Assembly (NCBI RefSeq): GCF_003086295.3
Contig: NC_092048.1
Span: 111,058,276-111,122,275 of the forward strand
DNA from: Arachis hypogaea
Lineage: Eukaryota; Streptophyta; Magnoliopsida; Fabales; Fabaceae
Direction: 5' to 3'
Length of the DNA stretch: 64,000 nt
Shown here: one piece after another, positions 13,615 through 25,927 of the stretch
Layout of the letters: each line of letters begins with the position of its first letter
How positions within the stretch are numbered: the stretch's first letter is position 1
Made by a program: the position numbers and the translations under genes
Notes under the pieces: model-generated
Seen by the model: only the letters and a program-made list of their open reading frames with translations
Database searches by the model: none
What the model was told of the DNA's origin: nothing

Positions 13615-13816
13615 CTGGTTCCTATACACACCCAACAATCGATATTAAGTTGATCAGTCTCAATATCGGAAGTCTAGTGCTTCAAAGTCCCAAATGCATG
13701 CTCATGAACGTTTATGCCAATTATATCAAGCAGATATACTAATAGCACATAACACACACACAGAGAATGCACAGAAGCATAGTCAGTCCATCCCTCAGGC
13801 TCTATAGGAACGAACT

Positions 13817-13828
13817 GCTCTGATACCA
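13817..13828 (-). promoter_or_regulatory. Tekay-type primer-binding site, initiator tRNA-Met
   Basis: On the minus strand it reads TGGTATCAGAGC, starting three bases after the end of the 5' LTR. It is complementary to the 3' end of plant initiator tRNA-Met and is the classic PBS of many plant Ty3 and Ty1 elements. Confidence 0.93.
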
Positions 13829-13831
13829 TAA

Positions 13832-16800
13832 TGTAACACCCTACCATACAGAGACTTATGCTTAAGTCATAATTCAGAGATGGCAAGGTATTACGACCTC
13901 TAAAACAAAAATTTAGTACGTATAGTAGTATGAATGATTGATTATAACTAGGAGCCTTGTAGAAAAAAGGTATAAACAAAAACCGCAACTCGAAAGCGCA
14001 ACACTCCGATCACTAACACAACGAGCAAAGGATAAGCTAACGCAAGATCATATATATAAAGAGTGTTAAAAACGGGAATATCAAGACTCAAAATCCGGCT
14101 GCGAAGATAACCGGTCCGAGCATAATAATATATACATATAATAAAATAAGGAAACCCCAAAGGAAACCCAAAGGGACACAAATACATACAACCTATTCTC
14201 CAAAATCCCCTCTAGAAGGAGTCATCACAGTTTGTATTATTTAATGGAGATAAAAGTATCTAAACAAGATATATAAACCAAACAAAGTCCCAAGAACAAA
14301 GGATCTTCGCTAATCCAGAAGTCTCCAGCATGCCTCAACGAGAAGCCTCGCGTCCTGCATCTGAAAACCACAAAATCCGCATGGATGAGAACCAGAGGTC
14401 CCCAGTACGGTAACAGCTTCCACATATATAATACATAATAATAGAGGAAAGCCGAAGGCAATCCTAGAACTTCCTCCAGAAAATATCAAAGCTTATAAAC
14501 AAGCTAAACCGTAAGCGGAAACTAACTAAAGATCCTTCAGTCTAACTAATACTTCCCTTTCTACTTCCTTCAGACCTCCCAACAACCAGCAGGAGTATAA
14601 TATAGCAAACACAGTTATATCAGACAAGAGATTTACAAATAGGAACAAATAAGGCATTTAGGCAATTAGCAAGTAATATGCAGTCAAATAGGCAATCTCA
14701 AACAATTCATGTAGTATGCTTATGATGCATGCCTGTCCCTAGTGGCTGATGATATCATCTGTCGGTTATAGAGCCAACCCGACAAGTCCTGGTAGCTAGC
14801 CATTGGACTGTCCCTCTGTCGTGCATCCCCAACTCGAGTTATACTCATCATAAACTTGATCATAATCATGATCCATATCCATCACCCTCACTGGTGAATA
14901 TTTATCCATCACCATCACTGGTGAATATTTATGGGGGCGAACTCATCCGAGCCTTTCACAGTGCCCGGCCACACTTACGACATAGGGTCAAAAGAGCTTC
15001 GAGTCTCAACCTGGAGCACATGGTGGCTAGCCATTGCTACTACCCAGGGAAACCCTCATCTCCAATGGTGGAAGTGCAAACCTTCACAATTCAATCAACA
15101 TCATATATGCATTTATACTTGGCCATAAACATGGCTCCGCCGTAACACGGCAATAATCTAGCCATCCGGCTCACGGTTAAATCCATAACCAGCCAATTCA
15201 TTAACAATTACGGCCCTTCGGCCCATGGCACAACAAGCACTTCCACCGCCATTCTCCGCATCTCACATAATCATCTTTGATCCTCAATGATCATTCATTT
15301 TTCCCTTGCTTCACTCGCAAGTTACCACATTCACTAGCCCTTTTTCTCATGCTAGGCATATCATAATGATTTAAGACATAAGTGGTGAGATCGGAGGCTT
15401 AGAAGTATGAAATTTGGCTTTTAAAACTCAAAAATCAACTTTGGGATGAAAACAGGTCCACGCGTATGCGCACTCCACGCGCACGCGTGGATGGCGCTTT
15501 CTCGAAGAACGGCGCGTACGCACCAAGTGCGCCTACGCGCGAGGGGTCATTCTGCTAAAAATTTTCTAAGTTAAAAGCTGCAGAATTTACAGATTCAAAC
15601 CCCAATCTTCCGACGGACATAACTTCCTCATTTTAAATCGTTTTTCACTCGTTCTTCGAACGGCATGGACATCCCGGATCCAATTTCATTTCTAAACAGA
15701 TTTGGCACAAATCAGAGATCCGTAGTCCAAGTTATGTCCCGTCAAAGTATGCCCAAAAACCATGTTTTCATACAAAACCACAAGGTGCCATTTTCAAAAC
15801 AAGCCACTTTCAACTCTTTTCGAAACCAATCAAACATGCCAATTTCAATCCTTCTCTTTGAAATCATTCAAAATGTACCAAAATCAACAACAAGCCATCC
15901 TCAACTCACACATTGACACTTTACCAAGGTTTCCAAAACCACATCCAACCATTTTAACACTTCTCAATCAAATGGCTAAAGGACAAACACAATATCATGT
16001 CATACATCCTTCCTCATCCCAATTTCCAATAATACCATTTCCAATTAACCATCATTATACATAATCAACATCATACTCACCATCAACATGGTACCACCCA
16101 TCAATTCAACCTCAATCATCCATCAAGCATATATCACAACATGCATTTCTCATATTTCACACAATCAAGGCATCAATATTCATAATCACATATATGAACA
16201 CATCATATATTTCAACCATTCAACAACACCAACAATTCAATGCCTATCTTAGGGCCTCTAGCCTAAGTATTTCCTACCACATTACATATTAGATACGGGA
16301 AACTAAAACCATACCTTAGCCGATTCCCCAAGCTCAACCGGAGCACTTCCAAACCACTTGTCCACAAGCTCTCAAGGTATCAACACCTCCAAGAACAGAT
16401 TTTATCACACAAAACCCTCTTCCAAGCTTTCCAAAATCACCAATCAAGCTCCAATATTCACATATACACAACCTAAGCCACAATCATCATACCCATACAC
16501 AACATCTCAATACCCAAACATCATAGAACAAAAAATTATACTAGGGTTGAGAATCTTACCACATCCAAGGTCCAAGGAGACAAGATTAACCTTCTCCTTC
16601 AAGAGAGTTGGGTCCTATAACATCAAAGAACCCAAAATCTCAACATTTTTGCTCATGAAACTCGAAATCAAGGGCTGGAATTTCGAACAGTAAAACGTGG
16701 CTTACCTCAAGATTGATTGTATGGGTTTTGTAGAGCTCTCCGCGGTGAACGCGTGGCCGCAAACGGAGCGGCAATCGGAGCTCTAGATCAAAAGTTATGG

Positions 16801-17130
16801 TGGTTTGAAGATCAAGTGAGAGAAGGAAGTTGAGAGAGTGTTCTTCCCCCTTCCATCTCAATTTTCAGCGTGTTTTGGTGTTGTGTGAGGAGAGAGAGTG
16901 CTGAAAACTAGGGTTTTGGTTTAGTTATGTTGGGCCAAGGGCCCACTTTGGGTCCGGTTGGCCCGGTTTGGCCCGTTCGGTCCAATCTTGGTCCGAATTC
17001 TATAAAATTGGTACCGAAATTCTCGTCTCAATTTCTTCTATCATATTAAGCCATAAAAATATCATTTTTGGCTTTCTAGAATAAATTCTCATATATGGGT
17101 TAATTAGCCGTTAATTAACCGGGTCTTACA
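13832..17130 (-). repeat. Tekay-type element, 5' LTR (right copy)
   Basis: Same length and almost the same sequence as 5813-9111. On the minus strand this copy carries the promoter for the element. I did not find a TATA box I would defend. The CG-rich dyad patch recurs at about 15457-15549. The right edge is followed at once by the TTATT target duplication. Confidence 0.95.
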
Positions 17131-17974
17131 TTATTCATCTTACAAATTAACACAATCAATTAGTTTAATTATAGATAATTAATTATAATTGATATAACTC
17201 ATTTTATTATACTTTCTAAAAAAATAATTAAAAAGGAACGTTTTAATTTTTTGTTAAAGTAAAATAAAATAAAATACATAAATTGAATAGATATAAATCT
17301 GAAAATTATAAAATTTTATTAACAATTCAAATAAATTAGTACCATAAAAATAAATTCAATATCTATTTAAAATAATTACTGACCTTTTATTCTTCTAATT
17401 ATTAATAATTTAAATAAAATAATACACTATAATTTATTTTTTTATTTATTTTAAGTAATTACTAATATTTTATTTTTTTAATTATTTTTTTGTCTTATTT
17501 ATTATTCATGCTTTCGATCAAATATATTAATAAACAAATAAACTAAATTAACTACCTCAATTATACTTGGACTATTCAACAATTCAACAAAATCTTTTCA
17601 ATTTGGAATTAACTACTAACCATAGAAAATAGACAATTTAGAGTAATTTAGTATTATGAATATTAATTATGTATCGTAAAATAACCTAAAATCATAATGT
17701 AATTTATTTTTAAAAAATTAATCAAGCATTATTGTTAATTATGAAATAACCTAAAATTATAATGCATTTTATTTTAAAGAAACAATCAACCATTAACATC
17801 AATAAATAAAAACTATAGTCAAAATGCTTTGATTAAAATATGAGAGGTTAATTACTACTCATTATTAATAATATATCGATTATATAAAAAAATAAAAATA
17901 TAATTATCCGCATTTACATCATTAGAAGAATTAGTATCACAAATAGAATTTTATCATAAAAAAAAGAGTAAAAT

Positions 17975-17978
<4 letters not shown>

Positions 17979-18018
<40 letters not shown>
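17979..18018. repeat. (TA)20 microsatellite
   Basis: About twenty uninterrupted TA units. Confidence 0.9.
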
Positions 18019-18021
<3 letters not shown>

Positions 18022-18722
18022 AATTTAAAAAATAAAGATCGTTAAGTAATTAAGATTTTTTTGAAATAAATAGTAAAAAAGAAATAAATGTTATAAACTA
18101 TATTCTTTCATAAATAACCCTTTTAAGTTGTAGATTATGTTTGGCATGGTTTATTTGTATATCATTTAAATTGACATTATTTTTATAACGATCATTTATT
18201 CTTAATAATTGTTAGAATTTTTGATCCCTTACAATAATTATCTATAAAAAAGAAACATATATATTCTGAAAAAGTTATTAAATAAATTTATTCTTTTTGC
18301 CTTATTTTTATATTAAAATTCTTTTATTTTGTCCTTTTTTAACTATTATCATGTTATTATAATTTTTAAATAATATTGAAAAAAAATCTTTAAAAATAGA
18401 AATAACGATAACACTTCGAATAATTAATTCAATAGAATTAAACTTAAATGAATAAGATGATTTAATTAATTATACAGATAATAGTATATTTATAAATATT
18501 AATAATAAAAATAGTCTTACTAATGTAAATGACCAATACAATAATTATATGAAAAAAATAAATAATTACATAATTGCATAATTTTTAAGATCCTATATGA
18601 TTGAATTTAATAAACAAATTCAAAAATATTTATACGATAATGTTCTAATATTTTAACATACTGTAAATTATACTATAATTTTATATATCATATTATAACT
18701 TTAAGTCAACTCCTTAAATACA

Positions 18723-19345
18723 TGAAGTACACATGATAAAAGAGAATATTAGAAAACAAAGTTATAGTAAGATTATTTAAAAATACTGTAAAAAAGACAC
18801 ATATCTTTTGTTAATCAAAAGTTAGAAGGAAAAATATGTGCCTAATAATGAACAACTAAAATAGACAAAAATCTTTAAAATAAAAAATATAAAAAAAATA
18901 AAATGTATAAGTAGTGATAAAAGAAATAAAAATTAAATAAATTACAAAAAATATACCCTAAACACAAGAGAGAGAGAAAGAAAGAGAGAAAAGAGAAGGA
19001 ATAAGTAAAAAACACATTATGATTTCGTATAAATAGATGAAACTGAAAAAATAAACTAATTAAATTAATTCATGTATTTCGTTATCATATTTATTATTTA
19101 CTAAAATAATTTGATATCTACTCCAATCAAATCAAATCAAATAATTAATATAATTAACTAAATTAATTAATTGGTATAATTAATTATGAAATTTGAATGT
19201 CTAATCAAATTAATTAATTGATATCATTAATTAGTTATAATTGATTTGCTTTACAGAATTAAAAGAAATAAATTGGGAAACACTCTCAAAAGCATGCCAC
19301 GTCAGCTCCATCATTAAGTGTAGAAATCTGATTTTTATATAATAG
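18723..19345 (+). repeat. Dispersed repeat, copy 2 (unclassified)
   Basis: A diverged direct copy of 231-880 with the same order of landmarks: TGAAGTACACATGA, a GAGAGAGAAAGA tract, AATTAAATTAATTCAT, AAAAGCATGCCAC and a GATTTTTATATAATA end. It runs into a short AATAGAATAGAT-type tandem repeat up to about 19381. No coding potential. Confidence 0.6.
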
Positions 19346-20592
19346 AATAGATAATAGAATAAATAGAATAGATAGATAATAAAGATATTTTCTTAAATTA
19401 GTATAATTATGCATTATTCATTAAATATTAATTGTAATATCGTAATATAATTATAATAAAGATATTTTTTAAAATAAATTTACTTAGAGAAATATAAAAT
19501 AGTTATTAATAACCGGTGCCATTATCATATAATTATCATATTATTATTATTAAAATGATTAAAAATATTTTTGATTCACAATTGATAAGTAATTTAATAA
19601 TTCATTAAATATTGATTTTATATAACTATAATAAAAATATTTTTTAAATTAGTATAATTATGCATTATTACTTAAATACTAATTATAGTATAATTATAAT
19701 AAATATATTTTTATAAAATAAACTTAGAAGAGAAAATAGTGTATTCATTTTGGCAGAAAAATGAATTCATAAAAAATCGATATCTCATTTCTATTAGTTG
19801 GGAGGAAAACCCAATTTTAATATATTAAGTAGATTTATATAGTATTTTTTAGGACATTGTCTTAAAATATCCCTAAAGTTAAATCGAACAACATTGAAAA
19901 TACTCTAAACATTTAGACAGTATACTATACCCTAATCAACTGATACATAAAGAGTTTCTTTCGTTTGAATGCCAAATGACAATGATAATCACGTGAAAAC
20001 TAGCCTCTTTAATTTCACGTTTTGTAAGTACTAGTAATATTAGATAGGGTATTTTTACAATATGTGATTTTTCTATATAGATGAGATAAGATTATAAATG
20101 ATCAAAAGACTCAGCATGTGAAAAGCAAAAATTCTTAATAAAATTGGTAAGATTATTAAATCTGTTTTTAATAGTTTGTTTATATATTATCTTAGTTTTT
20201 ATAAGATGTTTAAGAGTTTGTTTAGGCGTTATTCTCGAAAATGATATTTTTTAAATGATATTTATTTAAAAGATCTTTTACAAATTAAAAATAATTTTAT
20301 ATTTGAATATTTCATATAAAAAGATCTTTTTATCTATTAATTATGTTTGGATAAAATAAGATAAAAGTACTTTTTTATTCATTTATTATGTGAAAAACAT
20401 ATTTTTTAAAGAAAAAGACCTTTTAAAAAAAGATATAAATTGTAGCTTCTCAAAAAAGATATTTTTTATTTTTCTTGTACTTTTACTTTTATTATTAAAA
20501 ATTTGGCAAATACATTAAAAAATAAAAAAGATCTTTTTTTATTAAAATTTTTTTTTTATCGATTTAATAGCGACAAAACAAGCACTAAGTCT

Positions 20593-20885
20593 ATGGCAGA
20601 GAAGCTAATTTCACTACAAATGAGATTTTTGTGAAGTAATAAGGATGGAAAAAATGAAATACCTTTAATAAAATGGGAATTGGTGCAGACTCCGAAAAAA
20701 CTAGGTGGATTAGAGATGCAGTAATTCAAAATATAGCTCTCTTGTTTAAGTGGGGGTGGTGATTTTCAAAAGAAGACTACCCATTATAGAAGAAAATTGT
20801 GTATTCATGGAATAATTTAATTTTTTCAAAGATGCTTTCTAGTCGGCCCAAATTAGCAAATTAGTACTTTATTTGAAAAGGCTAG
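20593..20885 (+). pseudogene. L1-type LINE reverse transcriptase relic (C-terminal part)
   Basis: From ATG 20593 one frame gives MAEKLISLQMRFL, a stop, then KDGKNEIPLIKWELVQTPKK and LGGLEM. After a shift of frame near 20720 it continues IQNIALLFKWGW, a stop, then FSKEDYPL and KIVYSWNNL. The order (RFLW-like, IPLIKWE, PKKLGGL, N-ALLFKW-W, W-K-V) is that of the region just after the RT palm in plant L1 LINEs. At least three stops and one frameshift make it a relic. The parent's 5' part is not in the window. Confidence 0.65.
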
Positions 20886-21299
20886 TCATAAAAGAAACAT
20901 AGCAAAAAGAGAGACACTATCCTAAATAAGAATTCACATATTGCCATCAACTGATGATGTTTTCATAAATATAAAAAATGTTTATAATATTTCTAGAACA
21001 ACTCAGTGCTCTTATACAAAATTACATAGAGCAGGTGGTGTATTTTCAGCTTTTTGATCATCAACTCAAATTCTCACAATCAACTCTAACATGACCCGAA
21101 TCAAGCCATGATTGGCGCTCAAGAGACAAGTCCCTCAGCAAGCTAAACGACCAAATTTTTAGAAAAACGGACAGAATCTCTTCTGTTCCTAGGACCTTAC
21201 CAACATAAATATTATCTTTCCGTGTCAACAATAAACATCCATTTCCAAAGACAACAACAACAACATATTCCAATCATATCTACAACCAAACATGTCCAA

Positions 21300-22330
21300 A
21301 ATACGCATCATATGTATTAAGTTGATAATTAGAGTATATAGTTAAATCCATAAGTCTTACATAACCAAATTATAATTACTATCTAAACAGTTCGATATTC
21401 AAAATAACATAACCCACACGAGGATCCTGCCTATTGCATATGGAGCATTGACATAATCTATATTTTGAGCAAATGTTCCATTACATAATTACTTAGCCCT
21501 TAGAAAGAAGAATGGCTCACTGAAATGACTAAGATCTACTGAGGGGCAGGTGGAATGGAACCTGGAATGACTCCTGTATCTGAAAAACATGGGAATATAA
21601 TAGAGTGAGTTTTGCAACTCAGTGAGCAAACATTACATCCATAACCCACACGAGACAATACAAATTTTACCATGAAAATTATATTTCTATCGAAAGATGA
21701 GAAATTCATATTAATTAATTATGTGAAGGTTTAATTACTCTGTTGGTCCCTATAGTTTTGCGAAATTTTTAATTAGGTCTCTGTACTTTTTTTCCTTTTA
21801 ATTAAGTCCTTGCACCAATTTTTTTTTAATTGGGTCCTTACACTTTTTTTCCTTTTATTTGGGTCCCTGAACCAATTTTTTTTAATTGGATCCCTATAAA
21901 ATTAAGCCATTTACTGCTAAGAGGGACCTAATTGAAAAAAAAAATTGGTGCAGGGACCTAATTAAAAGGAAAAAAAGTATAGGGACCTAATTAAAAATTT
22001 TGCAAAACTATAAAGATCAACAGAGTAATTAAACCTTATGTAAATAAATAGATAAATAATTAAGCGGAATGAACTGAACTGAGAGTTTTCATTCCAGAAG
22101 TCAAATCAAATTAAATATGACACACTTAGGGTGGCTCCACCTCTAAGGGTAGCCCTTTTCTCTAGTGTGCGCGCACGGTATAACAGATCTAACGTGTGGT
22201 CTACACGTTGGGCTATCAACCCGCCTGCTAGCTGAGGTATGAGTTAGATACATCTAAGTTAACATCATAACCGCCGTTAACTATGGTTTTCTAGTCAGAG
22301 TCTTCCAACCAATCCAAATCAAATCACTTA
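21300..22330. other. Possible old Ty3-type LTR fragment, split by a MITE
   Basis: Phrases such as GAATATAATAGAGTGAGTTTTGCAACTCAGTGAGCAAAC (split as about 21592-21632) and TAACCCACACGAG occur in long LTRs of legume Tekay-like elements as I remember them. The piece is interrupted by the foldback MITE at 21726-22037 and resumes with about 22080-22330. I found no TG/CA ends, PBS or target duplication, so this is tentative. The minus-strand frame at 21061-21273 just to the left has no recognisable family. Confidence 0.3.
21726..22037. mobile_element. Foldback MITE (long terminal inverted repeats)
   Basis: The left half starts AAGGTTTAATTACTCTGTTG and the right half ends with its complement CAGAGTAATTAAACCTT. 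Complementarity continues inward for well over 80 bp (TGGTCCCTATAGTTTTGC and TTTTTAATTAGGTCC with a few mismatches), so the 312-bp unit is nearly one long hairpin. No coding capacity. Flanks show TATGT on both sides, a possible short target duplication whose exact ends are ambiguous. The superfamily is not clear to me. Confidence 0.8.
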
Positions 22331-22380
22331 TAACAAATATCCAATACTTATAACATATTACTAAATTCATAATAAATCAA

Positions 22381-22658
22381 AGAGAAAAGGACAAATAGAT
22401 CCCTGACTTTTTGTCTCGCAGACGTTTTCGTCCCTAACCATTGAAAAATACTTTTAAGTCCCTAACCTTCACAAAATTTGGACGGATCAGTCCCTGACGG
22501 AGGCATTTGGACGGATCAGTCCCTGACGGAGGCTTTTGGACGGAGGGACTGATCCGTCCAAGTTTTGTGAAGGTCAGGGACTTAAAAGTATTTTTCAATG
22601 GTCAGGGACAAAAATGACCGTGGGACAAAAGATCAGGGAGCTATTTGTCTTTTTCTCT
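22381..22658. mobile_element. Second foldback MITE with internal duplication
   Basis: Ends read AGAGAAAAGGACAAATAG and its complement CTATTTGTCTTTTTCTCT. The arms continue as CATTGAAAAATACTTTTAAG and TTGGACGGATCAGTCCCT, pairing across most of the 278 bp. The unit TTTGGACGGATCAGTCCCTG is present twice in tandem on the left arm (about 22487-22543) but only once on the right. Flanks AAATCAA (22374-22380) and AAATCGA (22659-22665) look like an imperfect target duplication. No coding capacity. Confidence 0.8.
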
Positions 22659-22853
22659 AAATCGAATATATATAAGAATGGATACTAAAATTTAATTAAA
22701 GTTTAATAAAGTTAAGTAAGAAAATATACATGCTTTATAAAATATATAAATATCGTCCTGTGTGTATTTTTTTATAAAATTATTAATTTCCAAAAATCAA
22801 TATTCATTCTAATAATTCAAAAATCATAACAATCAAATATTTTCAAATGTTAG

Positions 22854-24416
22854 TGATGAGTGAATATTTTATACGCTTTTTGATATCACTTTCATATAGT
22901 TTTTAAGTGTTTTATTTAGTTTTTATTAAGTTTTTATAGGTTTTAGTGTTAAATTCACATTTTTGGATTCTACTATGAGTTTTTGTGTTTGTGGGTAATT
23001 TTAGGTATTTTTTGGCTAAAATTGAGGAGTTGGAGCAGAAGTCTGATTCAGAAACAAAGAAAGCACTGCAGATGCTGTCCAGATCTGACTTGCCTGTATT
23101 CAGAAGAGCATTTCTGGAGCTACAAAAGTCCAAATGGAGCGCTCTTAACGGTTATGGAAAGCTGACTTCCAAAGCTTTCCATAAATATATAATAGTCCAT
23201 ACTTTGCTTCGGATTAGAAGGTCCAAAACTGGCGTCCAACGCCAGCTTCCTGCCCCCTTCCAGGCGTTTAGCGCCCAAAGAGTAGAGCCCAGCATCCAAA
23301 GGCCCAGAGAGGACCCCCTAGATGGCATTCCATGCTCAAGGAACCTTATATCACGTGGATCTCATCAAGTTCAGTCCAAACACTTACCAAGTGGGCCCTA
23401 GAAGTGGATTTTAGCACTAAAAAGACTGTTGTACCCTTACTAGTCATTAGCTTAGTAGTTAAGGGATTTTATTCATGTCATTCAAACAACTTACATCACT
23501 TTTCTCATTATACACATTTATCATTGTGTTTTACCTCAGTATAAGTTTCTAAACCTCCTAGGTTGAGGGGAGGAGCCCTGCTGAGTCCTATGAATTAATA
23601 AAAGTACTATTTCTTCTTCTTCGATCCGTATCTGATCTATCTCTAAGATGTATATCCGATCTTCATCGTGATGAACAGAATGATCTAATAAATTAGCTCT
23701 GTTCATCACATTAAGATGAACGTGCCTGACAAACACTCGCGTCTACTTGGGTTCGTGTGAGTACCTGGAAGAAAAGCATGAGCCAACAGCTATGTTTATA
23801 CATCTCTTAGACGGTTAATCCACGACTTCGTTGGGGACTTCTCGAGATACCAGTTCAGCCGATCTCCGGGGAGATTAAGGTCTCTGTGGTATAGGCTAGA
23901 ATCCAAGAAGCAGCGTTCTCTGATCCGAAAGATTTGACCTTTTCTGTGGCGTTTTGAGTAGGATCGCAAAGAGAATGACTTGCTAGAGCTTCACCCTCCA
24001 TTGGATTGAATGACCAAGGGCCCTAGCATTCATTCTGTAGTAGAGGAGATCAATGACCACGAGCAATGACTTTGATCACTTACAGCCTGCCATAGAAGAA
24101 GATCATTCACAAGCAAAGAAGATAGTAGTACTAGAGTTAGTTCAGAAAGACAAAGCAACTCCGACTCTCAACTCAATTCCCATCATATAATTCCTATTAT
24201 TTTATCCAAGCATTTATGACATATAACATTCAAGATACAATCAACAAACTTCTGATTTCGCCTGACTAAGACCTGCAAGACAACCATTGCTTGCTTCAAG
24301 CCACAATCCTCGTGGAATCGATCCTGACTCGCTCAGGTATTACTTGGACGACCTAGTGCACTTGCTGGTACTGCTGCTGTTCGAAAATGTGTGAGGTTTT
24401 GCGTACACGCGCACTA
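22854..24416 (+). repeat. Element A, 5' LTR
   Basis: About 1563 bp from TGATGAG to GCACTA, the last bases before the leader with the primer site. The end is TA rather than CA, presumably decay. It shares landmarks with the LTRs of B, C and E: GATGTTGCTGAATC-like U3 text, AAGTGGATTTTAGCACT, and CGTGCCTGACAAACACTCGCGTC. Near its end is a hairpin CCTGA-CTCGC-TCAGG (24323-24337) followed by TATTACTTGGACGACC. GGCGTCCAACGCC and GGCGTTTAGCGCC palindromes lie at about 23230-23275. Confidence 0.85.
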
Positions 24417-24422
24417 AGATTT

Positions 24423-24439
24423 TGGCGCCGTTGCCGGGA
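24423..24439 (+). promoter_or_regulatory. Element A primer-binding site, tRNA-Asp
   Basis: TGGCGCCGTTGCCGGGA, complementary to the 3' end of plant tRNA-Asp (ending CCCGGCAACGGCGCCA), six bases after the LTR. tRNA-Asp priming is characteristic of Athila-type elements. Confidence 0.85.
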
Positions 24440-25927
24440 ATTGTTGAGTTTGGACAAACTAAAGGATTGTCTTGCTCCATAGATCAGGTAATTTTTATTT
24501 TTGTTAAGTCTTTGATTTTGATTTTTTTCTTCTCTATTTTTCGAAAAATTAAAAAGTTTTTTTCCAAAAATATTTTTCTTTTTTTTGTTCAATTTATGTT
24601 CTTGTTCAGTCTTTGATTTTTGCAAGAGTATAACTTTGATTAAAGTTCTTTATTTTTATTTTCTTCTTTTTCAAATTTTGGAAAATTTCAATACCCTTTT
24701 CAAAAATATTTTTCTTTTTGTTTAATCCTTGTTCTTTGAATGTATCTATTTTCTTGGTAATTGGTCATTCCTTTGAGTCTTTCTTTCAAAAAAAAATTTC
24801 AAAAATAATTTTTATTTATTTAATTCTTGTTTCAATTTTTAAGTTTGGAGTTTTCTTGTTATTTTTCTTTAATTTTCAAAAATTTATTTTTAGTTTCCTA
24901 AAAATTTTAAGTTTGGTATTCCTTTTATGTTCGTGTGTTCTTTGAGTCTTTAAATTTTGTTCTTTGTGTTCTTGTGAGCCTTCAAGGTGTTCTTGAGTCT
25001 TGTGTGTGTCTTGATCTTAAAATTTTTAAGTTTGGTGTCCTTTGGTGTTTCCCTCCAAACTTTCGAAAAAACAAGGGTGCTAGATCTAAAAATTTTAAGT
25101 CTTGTGTCTTTTTTGTATTTTTCTCTTTCATCATAAAATTCAAAAAATCAAAAAAATATATTTTCTAACTTAATTTCAACTTAATTTTCGAATTTTTTTC
25201 ATTAAACTTTAGATTTCAATTTTAAAATTTTATCTTATCATATCTTAGTTGTCAAGTTTTTAAAAATCAAAATTTTCAAAATTAAAAATTATATCTTTTT
25301 CAAAAATCTTATCCTTTTCAAAATTCAAAAATCTTATCGTATCTTTTTCAAAATTCAAAAATCTCATCTTATCTTTTTCAAATTTCAAATTTTAAAAATT
25401 AAATCTTTTTCAAAATCAATTTTCTAATCTTATCTTTTTATTTTCTTCTCTTATCTTTTTTCTAATTTTGAATTTCAATTTCAAATCTTTTCATATCTTA
25501 TCTTTTATTTTATTTTTTTAAATTAAAAATCTTTCCTTAATTAATATCTTATCTTCTCTCTCTTATTTTTCAAAACCACATAACTAACTTTTTCCTTCCT
25601 TAATTTTCGAAAATACCTCTCTCTTTCTTTCTCTTATTTTTCAAAACTACCTAACTAATTCCTCTCTTCTTAATTTTCGAAAACTACTTCTCTTCTTCTC
25701 TCTCTTCTTTTTCAAAACTACCTAACTAATTCTCCTCTTCTTCTCTATTCTATATTTTTGAATTTTAATTATAAAATTTTAAATTCTTTTTAATTAATTA
25801 ATTGAAATTTTGGTTTAATTAAATAAATAAATAAAAAATATTTTAATTATTATTCACCTCTTTTACTTCTTTCTCTTCTTCTACTCCTTCTATCTTCTTC
25901 TTTCTTCATCTTCTACCTTTCTTAATC
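24440..25927 (+). other. Element A leader, T-rich, non-coding
   Basis: Long untranslated leader full of TTTTCGAAAA, ATCTTTTTCAAA and CTTATCTTTT repeats, with TAAGTTTGGTGT-like motifs at 25027-25038 and variants at about 24840 and 24907. Small frames here are low-complexity F/S/I-rich strings and not credible genes. Confidence 0.75.

Larger units (their letters stand above)
5813..17130 (-). mobile_element. Complete Ty3/gypsy chromovirus, Tekay/Del type
   Basis: An 11,318-bp LTR retrotransposon on the minus strand, delimited by two 3299-bp LTRs with TG...CA ends and a perfect 5-bp target duplication TTATT (5808-5812 and 17131-17135). It has a 12-nt primer site for initiator tRNA-Met, one Gag-Pol frame with a C-terminal chromodomain-like tail, and a purine-rich tract at the 3' LTR. 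Long LTRs and the chromodomain-like end fit the Tekay/Del clade. The two LTRs differ by only a handful of substitutions when read by eye, so the insertion is recent. One in-frame stop in pol makes this copy probably unable to move by itself. Confidence 0.95.
17131..20592. other. AT-rich intergenic DNA, no gene
   Basis: It begins with the TTATT target duplication of the Tekay-type element. It contains a TA microsatellite, the second copy of the dispersed repeat, and about 20219-20580, an AT-rich block with repeated AAAAGATCTTTTT-like strings and GTTTGGATAAAATAAG that may be a degenerate MITE. No frame resembles a known protein. Confidence 0.65.

Noticed and set aside
12862..13653. 263-residue plus-strand open frame
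   Set aside because: Lies exactly antisense to the gag region of the Tekay-type element, has no family resemblance, and is a shadow of the real coding frame.
21061..21273. 70-residue minus-strand frame
   Set aside because: No recognisable family, starts and ends in AT-rich repeat-like DNA; kept only as part of the possible old LTR description.
22983..23401. Open frames of 60-138 residues in the A LTR
   Set aside because: Non-coding LTR sequence; similar text in B, C and E LTRs is not open in the same frame.
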